Position numbers and translations under genes: made by a program
The notes under the pieces: generated by a model
Databases searched by the model: none
The model's input: the letters and a program-made list of their open reading frames with translations, nothing else
What the model was told of the DNA's origin: nothing
Shown here: positions 44,201 to 50,454 of the stretch, in pieces
Position numbering within the stretch: the stretch's first letter is position 1
Layout: each line of letters begins with the position of its first letter
Source: Malonomonas rubra DSM 5091
GTDB lineage: Bacteria > Desulfobacterota > Desulfuromonadia > Desulfuromonadales > Geopsychrobacteraceae
Assembly (NCBI RefSeq): GCF_900142125.1
Contig: NZ_FQZT01000006.1
Location: 62,001-126,000 of the forward strand
DNA length: 64,000 nt
Reading direction: 5' to 3'

Positions 44201-45444
44201 GTGCTACGAAGGTTCCTTTCAAAAATGAAAACAATGCCGGTACTGTTGTTCTTGGCTTCAGCATCAAGGATGTGAAAGGTAACTGGATCAACCCCTACAG
44301 CCCCGAGCGAATTGTTGGTGAGTGGGTTGTCGACGATGCCAGTGGTCAGGGCTACTACGCTGACGGCGTACAGAACGTGAGTTCTGTAACGCCGACAGTG
44401 ACAACCGACAGTGCTGGTGATCCCGAGCAGGATGATGCCTGGGGTGCGGTCAAAGTTGTCGAGTGGATTCAGACCGAGGATAATCTGAAGGACCCGACCG
44501 GGACCAGAAGATATGATGAGAGTGGGTTAGTCAATACCACCGATCTGACTGTAGAGAACCCTTACGACGATGCCCGGGCTCACCGTGGTTCTCTTCGCGG
44601 CGACTGGGTCACCTGTGGCTTCAGCTACACTGCCAACTGGGCCGCTGCCCGTAACGGTCATGATCACTATGACTTCTATATTCGCCGTTCCTATGACGGT
44701 GGCCAGACCTGGACGACTGCTCCCGCTTCACTTGGCGGAACAGGAGTCGAGCACTGCCGGACCTGGACCTATCCGAGTGGTACCCAGGAAGCTGGTACCA
44801 AGGTAGAAGAGTGCAGCACTTACGCAGCCGGTGAGTATGAGGCAATGCGCAACCTGTCTCAGCTGCCGAACCACAAGCAGTCGGTCATCGAGCCGCGTAT
44901 CGTGGCAGTGCCGGGCACCATTAAGGCCGGTGGTGTCAAAACAGGTCTTCCGGAGGACGAGCAAAACAAGAGCGTGTTCTACGTAGCCTATGGAACCAGC
45001 ACCAACCCGATCAAGGATCCGATCACCGGTGAGCAGGAAGAACCCGCGCCTCAAGACCTTTGGTGGAGCGTTTCTGTGGACATGGGTGAGACCTACTACC
45101 TGCGTGAGTGGGAGGTAAATCCCGACAGCGATGGTGGTTTGGCTGACGAAACAGTTTACCGCTGGGATTACATGGCCAAGGGGGATCAGGAACAGGGTGA
45201 GGTCCAGCTGCGAGAGACTCCGGACGGCTCCCGTTTCTACGCCAGCTGGCTGGATGAGGGCGAAGATGGTAGTGACATCGTTTTCCGCCGTATTCTGCCC
45301 CCGGTCTTCGAGGCCAATTGGGCTGACGGGACCGTGCCTGAAGGGACCATCGGTTACGATGGCACCATTTTGGATGATCTCCTTGAAGATGATGGGTCCA
45401 GTTCCGATGCTGGTGACGGCGATAGTGGCGGCAGCCTTGATTAG
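41287..45444 (+). CDS. Giant secreted Asp-box (sialidase-like) protein, paralogue B
   Basis: 1385 residues from the ATG at 41287 with GGGGAG upstream; an in-frame ATG at 41239 would spoil the signal peptide. The signal (MKRRFSIIFALLLLLYAATAFA) is followed by HNEGPG, as in paralogue A. Long stretches are nearly identical to A, for example MFRKNISKTPDLASSKAKM and RKNLS...LSSFTLANGEPYYG, along with Asp-boxes near residues 440 (SRDDGNTW) and 1134 (SYDGGQTW). Differences cluster in insertions around the acidic linkers (near residues 395-420 and 525-540). The C-terminus is an added acidic Ser/Gly/Asp tail instead of the short hydrophobic end of A. No anchor or heme motif is seen. Function unknown. 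Confidence 0.8.
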   Translation: MKRRFSIIFALLLLLYAATAFAAHNEGPGLVQAPLITQTFERIGVVSVWNTGDKFQLRLDGVDDWQLKTFHIYVGNDPVPATRKGNLIPGRFNYKEPYQNAEGSNVLVLDLETDMGFSWGEPYSDLRVQNIAVHVAGEKFDASGNVIAEAAAWAYTGDGADTEFGDIDEESLSEIELESMGKGWWFSYMLSHPSRGHFIDSPVGGLSFTTPTHSNLTDEAGAFDFFPGESVTLSIGNYLLGTTVADHKISPLDFYPLSDVEDENVTNMARLLQSLDSNAYPKDGITITADVVKAFETAMGNLGYSSLNFDSTEEIDAIIDEAIFQASSLGVDLVEVYPEDAQTHLADTVNNSMFRKNISKTPDLASSKAKMNIMTVWFPAKKANGDPVDADGIVYNDADGNSIDLVGNGTIDPNTHAKPIIVTYTDDDPVTGGADTWAAVSRDDGNTWKRKNLSRSGDLSSFTLANGEPYYGSTKKPVFQVRGNKILVAWSSKYAKGGKPGYAEPEFLGAVDENGDPVLDDEGNPVPSATPNPSYIGEDIWGVGGPQRSHDYTEDGFPEVGEIPFAALWVCRGVIVTANEIKLGGFWADKEIGDIVWFKPERVTSGRRDVNQIFVASAGSAGFAMVWQEDPNGVQPGKAVGPGPGWGGATTSHKTDIWYSYLAWGDFSKIDEDFVPGSEVDHLADIDTDEEWVSNRPKALIPCSLPVRLSDNEVINKDNIRVELNEDGTVKTDADGNYIIIPNDDAISADSDGTHLYALEVPGLLDGGWYGFTNYDEEFKEVAITEDGRLLDGDTGASRGNIFLQPYATGEYDAKGNPVISAWTIITYEETKGAGAGPPEEEGGGEDNTNSDAYIPEEGKNVIYHSFDMFEPDLVSAGRIVNRPEFIDVNENNIIDEGELVYLVDEDGVVIKDYLERPQLAYENARRGRFMPQGIGAFGKTGTALVMVHKQGPDGAGRPSDILLRRWQLPAGATKVPFKNENNAGTVVLGFSIKDVKGNWINPYSPERIVGEWVVDDASGQGYYADGVQNVSSVTPTVTTDSAGDPEQDDAWGAVKVVEWIQTEDNLKDPTGTRRYDESGLVNTTDLTVENPYDDARAHRGSLRGDWVTCGFSYTANWAAARNGHDHYDFYIRRSYDGGQTWTTAPASLGGTGVEHCRTWTYPSGTQEAGTKVEECSTYAAGEYEAMRNLSQLPNHKQSVIEPRIVAVPGTIKAGGVKTGLPEDEQNKSVFYVAYGTSTNPIKDPITGEQEEPAPQDLWWSVSVDMGETYYLREWEVNPDSDGGLADETVYRWDYMAKGDQEQGEVQLRETPDGSRFYASWLDEGEDGSDIVFRRILPPVFEANWADGTVPEGTIGYDGTILDDLLEDDGSSSDAGDGDSGGSLD

Positions 45445-45465
45445 GAAATAACATGATTGAAAAAT

Positions 45466-45493
45466 ACCGGTGCCGGTTTAATCCGGCGCCGGT
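45466..45493 (+). terminator. GC-rich hairpin after paralogue B
   Basis: ACCGGTGCCGG (45466-45476) pairs with CCGGCGCCGGT (45483-45493), with one G-U pair, but no T-run follows. It is probably a 3'-end stabilising stem ahead of the true terminator. Confidence 0.6.
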
Positions 45494-45528
45494 AGCTGTT
45501 GTTACCGTTAGTAATCTTGAAGAACTGA

Positions 45529-45565
45529 AAAGAGCTGCCGGACATTTCGTCCGGCAGCTCTTTTT
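45529..45565. terminator. Bidirectional terminator
   Basis: GAGCTGCCGGAC (45532-45543) pairs with GTCCGGCAGCTC (45549-45560), flanked by AAA and TTTTT. It serves paralogue B and the convergent acidic-protein gene. Confidence 0.9.
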
Positions 45566-45583
45566 GCTCTAACCAGCAGCAGG

Positions 45584-46006
45584 TCAATCGATCTGCTGAA
45601 CAATCGTAATCTTCACCGGCGGACCCCAATCGCGCCATTTCTTGTAGTAGTTCTCTCCCTTTTTCTGGGTTCCGTTCAACTCTTCAATGGTTTTGAATAA
45701 TTGCTCTTCTACGACTTCTTCCGGAAACTCGATGGTCATAGTGACGTCACCGTCGAGCAGGGCCACATCGTCGAGCAGACCGTCCATGATCAGCAGGTCA
45801 GCGGTGCCGACGCTTTCGGTGGTGATGGTGGTTGTGACCTCCCCCATCTCCTCGTCAAATGTGAGGTCAGCGTGTGGAGTGTCGGCGACCAGGGCATCGA
45901 TCATGGCGTAGACTTCCTCATCGACCATGTCTTCAGCAGGGTGATGGGCGAAAGCGACGACAATCAACGACAGGGACAACAGGATGGCAACGTACAGACT
46001 TTTCAT
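45584..46006 (-). CDS. Small acidic secreted protein
   Basis: 140 residues from an ATG with GAGAGG upstream. The signal peptide ends AFA|HHPAED. The mature protein is rich in Asp, Glu, Val and Thr, with repeated beta-prone segments (EVTTTITTES, DVTMTIEFPEEVV) and then a basic C-terminus (GTQKKGENYYKKWRDWGPPVKITIV). No Cys. No family recognised. It shares a bidirectional terminator with paralogue B. Its opposite charge to the basic peptide at 40641 is noted, without evidence that they meet. Confidence 0.65.
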   Translation of the reverse strand: MKSLYVAILLSLSLIVVAFAHHPAEDMVDEEVYAMIDALVADTPHADLTFDEEMGEVTTTITTESVGTADLLIMDGLLDDVALLDGDVTMTIEFPEEVVEEQLFKTIEELNGTQKKGENYYKKWRDWGPPVKITIVQQID

Positions 46007-46121
46007 TTTCTACCTCTCTTTCATGCTTACGGGATATGGAGCCGAAAAAGTAAGGGTGGTAATAGATAGAACGTGAAATTTGTCTGTCGGTTGACAAAGG
46101 CGATGCTGTTTGAGCTTATTT

Positions 46122-47012
46122 CTAGCGTCGTATGCGTAGTACCAGCGCCGCCAGACCCAGGAAAATTAGCAAAATTCCGCTGAAGGCCTGCGGGTTCATC
46201 TGTTCGCCAAGCACGACAATGCCCAAGGTTGCCGCTGTCATCGGCTCTGCGAGCGAAAGAGTGGTTGCGGTCGCCACCTGCACCGTTTGCAGGCCGCGGG
46301 CGAAGAGCCAGTAGGACAGTGCCATGGTCGCCAGACCCAGGTGCAGGACGACTGCGATGGAGCGTGGTTGCATCAGCCATTGCAGGTCGCAATTGACCAG
46401 GGTCGGTGAGAGCATGACCGCGCCGACACAAACGACGACGGCCATGACGGCGTTGGGGCTGTGCTTTTGCAGCAGCCCTTTGATCACCAGGGTGTAGGCG
46501 GCATAGGCCGCGCCGGCGATAATCGCCAGAAAAATACCAAACAAGTCTATTGTCACCGCGCCGCCATTGGCCAGACTGAGTAAGGCGCAGCCGAAGATCG
46601 CCAGAAGTGTTGCCAGCAGCCAGCGCCGGTCAAGTTGTTCGCCGCGGAAAATACGTCCCAGCAGGCCGCCGGCAATTGGCGCGCTACCGATGCCGACCAC
46701 GGTACCGATAGCGACGCCGGTTTTGGCGACAGCGGCAAAGAAGCTGATCTGGTAGCAGGCGGTGAAGGCCGCCGCCAGTAAAACGGGGCGCCACTGCCAG
46801 TCTGATAGTTGACCCAGTTCCCGCCGGGAAACCGCGAGTATAAGCAGGGCGATTCCTCCAACAAGCAAACGCAAGGTGCCGATGATTTTCGGGTCGAATC
46901 CGCTTGGAGCAAAGGCTTGAGCGGTTCCCGTGGTGCCCCAGAGCAGAGCGGCGCCGAGGACAAACCAGGCTCCGGTTGCAGATTTCGCGGTATTCTGATT
47001 CAGGTCTGACAC
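46122..47012 (-). CDS. EamA/DMT family transporter
   Basis: 296 residues from a GTG at 47010-47012; the ribosome-binding site is weak. Ten helices make two EamA repeats (about 14-145 and 155-290), with GAWFVLGAALLWGTTGTAQAF opening the first. This subgroup exports amino acids or other small metabolites. It is not closely similar to the EamA protein at 32434-33318, so this is not a recent duplication. Confidence 0.88.
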   Translation of the reverse strand: MSDLNQNTAKSATGAWFVLGAALLWGTTGTAQAFAPSGFDPKIIGTLRLLVGGIALLILAVSRRELGQLSDWQWRPVLLAAAFTACYQISFFAAVAKTGVAIGTVVGIGSAPIAGGLLGRIFRGEQLDRRWLLATLLAIFGCALLSLANGGAVTIDLFGIFLAIIAGAAYAAYTLVIKGLLQKHSPNAVMAVVVCVGAVMLSPTLVNCDLQWLMQPRSIAVVLHLGLATMALSYWLFARGLQTVQVATATTLSLAEPMTAATLGIVVLGEQMNPQAFSGILLIFLGLAALVLRIRR

Positions 47013-47064
47013 AATAGAAATCTTTCTGTTTCGAGTTCGCTCCAGCCTAACGGCTGCCTCGTTT

Positions 47065-48390
47065 TCAATCTTGTACGAAATTGACCTTCACCTGCCTGTT
47101 GACCGGTTTTTGCAACAGCAGGACTGCGAGCAACCGCCCGACGGCATAGGCGATCGATGCCGCGACAGCGCCGGGGATCGGGAAATATAACATTGATAAT
47201 GTCAAAAGGGAGAATATTCCCGACGCTTCCACTGCTGTTGCAATCGACACCGGACGGGTGATGCGACCGTCGATCAGGATCGCCCGTTGCCAGCAGACCA
47301 GCACGGTGAAGGCCGGGAAAATGGCCATAATCTGCAACGCGGGGGTGGCGAAGTCGCTGAGGTGCTGACTGAGACCCGACAGGTCGCGGAACCAGAGTTC
47401 GGCCAGCGGGGTAAAGGCGATCAGGCTCAGTGCGCAACTGGTCGACAGGCCGAGGCAGACTGCGAAGTTACGTGCCTTGCGGTAGTTGGCCTTGTCTTCA
47501 CCGATCAGGGCGATGACAACCTCCTGGTACGATAGCCCCAAGGCACGAAAGACGAAGGTCAGCCCGTAGATCACCGGCATTACCGCCAAAGAATCGAGAG
47601 CATCCCGGCTTTTGCCGAGAAAGAAAGTGACCAGTGGGTGGATCGACAGGCCGATAAATGGGGTCAGCGCCAGTGGCAGGTAATAGTCCCAGATCTGCCG
47701 GTAGCTCATCTGCTTGCCTTCGGCAGCCGGTTTTTTCTGCAGTGTTTCATCGATCGCGGCGGAGGCCAGGTAGCGAGTGAATATCGCTTCGGCAGTGACC
47801 CCGATGGAGAGTGACAGGGTGCCGACTTCTGCTCCATTGAAATCGCTGTAGTAAAACAGCAGCAAGGCTGTTCCAGCCATGCCGCCCAGGCGAAAAATTG
47901 TCGCCAGCGCAACGCGGCGGGTTTTGTGCGCGGAGATCAGGATGCCCTGGTAAAAACGGCGTAATCCGATTGCCGGCGCCCAGGGCAACAGCCAGACCAG
48001 CGCACGGTGGGTGTGGGCGGCGATATCCTGCGAGAGGCCAAGCAACTTTTCGGCAAAGAAACTGAAAACCGGCGGCAGCAGAAACAGTCCGAGTAAAAGA
48101 GTGACGGCGAGGCAGAGCCAGAGAGTGAAGTTGCGCAGTCGACGGTAACTGAGCGCATCCTGACAGAGCGCGGTACTGGCACTCATCAGCATGATCACCG
48201 GTGACTCCGCCACCAGGCCAAATGCGTAAGCCACGCCGTAGGCGGCAAGGTTCAGTTTCTCTTCTGCCATGCGGGCAATGACCGCCGCAAGGAACGGTCC
48301 CTCGACCGCCATCATCAACCAGGTCGCCGCCAGCGGTAGCCAGAAGAGAAATATTTTGAAATATGTGAGTTCTTTGTTTTCTGCCTTCAA
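47065..48390 (-). CDS. ANKH/MATE-like (MOP superfamily) membrane transporter
   Basis: 441 residues from a TTG at 48388-48390 (GGGAATG upstream). About twelve helices, with the N-terminal pattern LAATWLMMAVEGPFLAAVIARM...LNLAAYGVAYAFGLVAESPVIMLMSAS that I associate with bacterial relatives of the ANKH protein. The second half repeats the fold (FIGLSIHPLVTFFLGKSRDALDSLAVMPVIYGL). It belongs to the same superfamily as MATE exporters and lipid II flippases; substrate is unknown. A terminator lies upstream at 48418-48447. Confidence 0.8.
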   Translation of the reverse strand: MKAENKELTYFKIFLFWLPLAATWLMMAVEGPFLAAVIARMAEEKLNLAAYGVAYAFGLVAESPVIMLMSASTALCQDALSYRRLRNFTLWLCLAVTLLLGLFLLPPVFSFFAEKLLGLSQDIAAHTHRALVWLLPWAPAIGLRRFYQGILISAHKTRRVALATIFRLGGMAGTALLLFYYSDFNGAEVGTLSLSIGVTAEAIFTRYLASAAIDETLQKKPAAEGKQMSYRQIWDYYLPLALTPFIGLSIHPLVTFFLGKSRDALDSLAVMPVIYGLTFVFRALGLSYQEVVIALIGEDKANYRKARNFAVCLGLSTSCALSLIAFTPLAELWFRDLSGLSQHLSDFATPALQIMAIFPAFTVLVCWQRAILIDGRITRPVSIATAVEASGIFSLLTLSMLYFPIPGAVAASIAYAVGRLLAVLLLQKPVNRQVKVNFVQD

Positions 48391-48417
48391 AGCTAGTCAT
48401 TCCCGCAACAGATAAAT

Positions 48418-48447
48418 AAAAAAGGAGCGACCATGTTGGCCGCTCCC
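48418..48447 (-). terminator. Terminator of the 94-residue gene
   Basis: GGAGCG (48424-48429) pairs with CGCTCC (48441-48446), followed by a T-run on the minus strand. It ends the transcript of the gene at 48475. Confidence 0.8.
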
Positions 48448-48474
48448 GTTTGAAGCTGATGGACGGTGGGTAAT

Positions 48475-48759
48475 TTAATGCTTTTTGCCCACTTTTTTCA
48501 AGGGACGAACGCAGTTGCGGGCGTTCCAGCGGACACTGTCGTTGATCCGTGGCAAGCGGATGCTGCGGCCGGCAGTGTAGTCGTCGCTCCAGGCAACGCG
48601 CTCCTGCAACTGAACGGTCACATTATCCCGCTGAAGTTGCGTGATGATCCCTTCGCCCTGGTAGTAAAAGCCATCTTTACACCAGTAAGCTTTGACCTGG
48701 TTGCCAACCTTGAGCTGTTTGTCCTCATTACGAAAATCACAACTGCTGTCACTGGTCAT
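48475..48759 (-). CDS. Hypothetical small protein, 94 aa
   Basis: Starts at an ATG with AAGGAG upstream and has its own terminator. It lacks signal and membrane segments. The beta-rich middle (KVGNQVKAYWCKDGFYYQGEG and ITQLQRDNVTVQLQERVAW) looks like a small SH3/Tudor-like barrel. The basic tail ends RPLKKVGKKH. Three Cys are present. Family not recognised. Confidence 0.6.
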   Translation of the reverse strand: MTSDSSCDFRNEDKQLKVGNQVKAYWCKDGFYYQGEGIITQLQRDNVTVQLQERVAWSDDYTAGRSIRLPRINDSVRWNARNCVRPLKKVGKKH

Positions 48760-49026
48760 GCTTTCTCCTTAGACGCCAATACGACAAAATGTATACGCAG
48801 CTTTGCTGAGCAAGGGTGATGCCAAGGAATGTTGTTTTTCATTTATATTTACTAACAAATTAAATTGCAGTGAAATATTAGCTGCTTGCAGGTGTTATTG
48901 TGAGAAAAAAAGGTTTTACTGGTTTCTTCTGCACTGCGGAGAATTGTGTTTTCTTTGCAACGCAGCTGTGTTTTATGCGTTAAGGCATAAAATGTCTGCC
49001 GGGATATTTGCAAGTGAATAAACTGC

Positions 49027-49935
49027 TTACCCACCAACGGTTGCGACGAGATCGTACTGTGCAAAAAGCTTGATAGTCTTATTGATCTTTTCTGCGCTTG
49101 GCTCTTCCATTCCGGACATATCCCGTATCTGGCCAAGTTTCTGATCTTTGCCGGTCGCAATGTTGTGATAGGGAAGCAAACTCACCGGCTTTTTTTTGCC
49201 CGGAAGATTGGCAACATAAGTGGCCATGGCTGTTAAGTTTTCAGTGTCGGCATTAACCCCTTCAATCAGTGGAATGCGAATCTGAATGTCGGCGCCAGAC
49301 TCTGCCAGTGCGTAAAGGTTCTGCAAGATCAGTTCATTGCCGACCCCGGTCCACTCTTTATGCTTGTCAGAGTTCATATGTTTGAGGTCAAACAAGAACA
49401 GGTCGGTCCGTTTGGCGACTTCGAGCAGGGTTTCGGTTTTTACCAGCCCGGCCGTGTCGATGCAGCGATGAATATTTCGCTCGCCACAGGCATTGAGAAT
49501 TTCACAGAGAAAATCCGGATAGAGCAACGGCTCTCCGCCGGAAAAGGTAACTCCGCCACCAGACTGGTTAAAAAAGGGCCGCTCTTTTTCGATGATTTCC
49601 AGCAGTTCGGCGACGGTCTGCTGCTGGCCTGACATTTCAATTGCCAGCGTCGGGCAGACTTCGGCACATTTGCCGCAGAGCGTGCAGAGCTCTTTGTCGG
49701 TGATAATGCCCTCGGCAGTTAGTCTGCAAGCTTCCGTCGGACACACTTTGACGCATTCGCCACAGCCGATGCATTTGCTGCGGGTGAACAGTTTCTGCAC
49801 CTGTGGCGAGATGCTTTCCGGGTTGTGGCACCAGCGGCAGTTGAGCGGGCAACCTTTGAGGAAAATGGTCACCCGGATACCCGGGCCGTCGTTGATGGCG
49901 TAACGCTTGATGTCAAAAGTAAGAGCGGATTGCAT
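49027..49935 (-). CDS. Glycyl radical enzyme activating enzyme
   Basis: 302 residues from the ATG at 49933-49935. It is a radical SAM protein with CxxxCxxC at Cys29/Cys33/Cys36 and an inserted ferredoxin-like domain carrying two further 4Fe-4S clusters (CIGCGECVKVCP and CTLCGKCAEVCP). The SAM-binding GGEP motif is in VTFSGGEPLLYP. It would generate the glycyl radical on the enzyme encoded upstream at 50455-52905, though about 520 bp of repeat-like DNA lies between them, much more than usual. The insertion of two extra clusters is typical of the non-PFL activases such as those for HypD, CutC and glycerol dehydratase. Confidence 0.92.
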   Translation of the reverse strand: MQSALTFDIKRYAINDGPGIRVTIFLKGCPLNCRWCHNPESISPQVQKLFTRSKCIGCGECVKVCPTEACRLTAEGIITDKELCTLCGKCAEVCPTLAIEMSGQQQTVAELLEIIEKERPFFNQSGGGVTFSGGEPLLYPDFLCEILNACGERNIHRCIDTAGLVKTETLLEVAKRTDLFLFDLKHMNSDKHKEWTGVGNELILQNLYALAESGADIQIRIPLIEGVNADTENLTAMATYVANLPGKKKPVSLLPYHNIATGKDQKLGQIRDMSGMEEPSAEKINKTIKLFAQYDLVATVGG

Positions 49936-50454
49936 GGTGTGCCTTAACGTTTTTGATTTTTCGATCCCGTGTGACGCAGCCAGAATGTAGCTTAGTTTTG
50001 CGGGGTCTTTGACGAAAAATGTTTGAGCGTAGCGAGTTTTTTTCTTCGCCGCAAAACGTAAGCGCAATGGAGGGAACCCGCAGGGCAAGGAGGTCGGGCG
50101 CCTTTTTCTGCTTACTCTTTTGTGGCGTTACAAAAGAGTGAGGCGACGGGCGGGGGCGCAACCCCGCGACCTTGTCTTTGTTTGTGATTTTAGATGAAAC
50201 AATCAAATTCAAACCGGCGGGTTTCGGCCCGCCAGCCGACTTCATTTTCTTGCTCGTCCAAGAAAACGAACCAAAAGAAGACGCCCCGAATGCCCCCGCC
50301 TGCTTTCAGCAGGTTCCTTCCACTCCGCAGTTGCTTGGCGCGCTCGCAAAACTCGGGCTGAAGCCCTCAAACATTCCTCGCTTATTCGCCAATAAACTGC
50401 TCCGTTCCAGCGGTGGCAAATGGGGGGAAGATCAAAGGCGAAAGCGGTGAGTCG
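49936..50454. repeat. Hairpin-rich interspersed repeat-like DNA between activase and GRE
   Basis: This 519-bp gap has no credible gene. It contains modules of perfect inverted repeats: ACTCTTTTGT/ACAAAAGAGT (50114-50123, 50130-50139), GGCGGG/CCCGCC (50216-50233) and TTTTCTTG/CAAGAAAA (50245-50266). The short frames within it look like translations of a repeated element rather than of genes. It resembles the mosaic intergenic repeats seen many times over in related genomes, which is recollection and not a computed match. Confidence 0.6.

Noticed and set aside
35344-45444. The giant secreted proteins as multiheme cytochromes.
   Set aside because: Few Cys and no CxxCH in either; the hemes of the locus are only in the split-Soret protein.
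49913-50245. A 110-codon frame in the gap between the activase and the glycyl radical enzyme.
   Set aside because: It runs through inverted repeats and reads like a translated repeat element; no ribosome-binding site.
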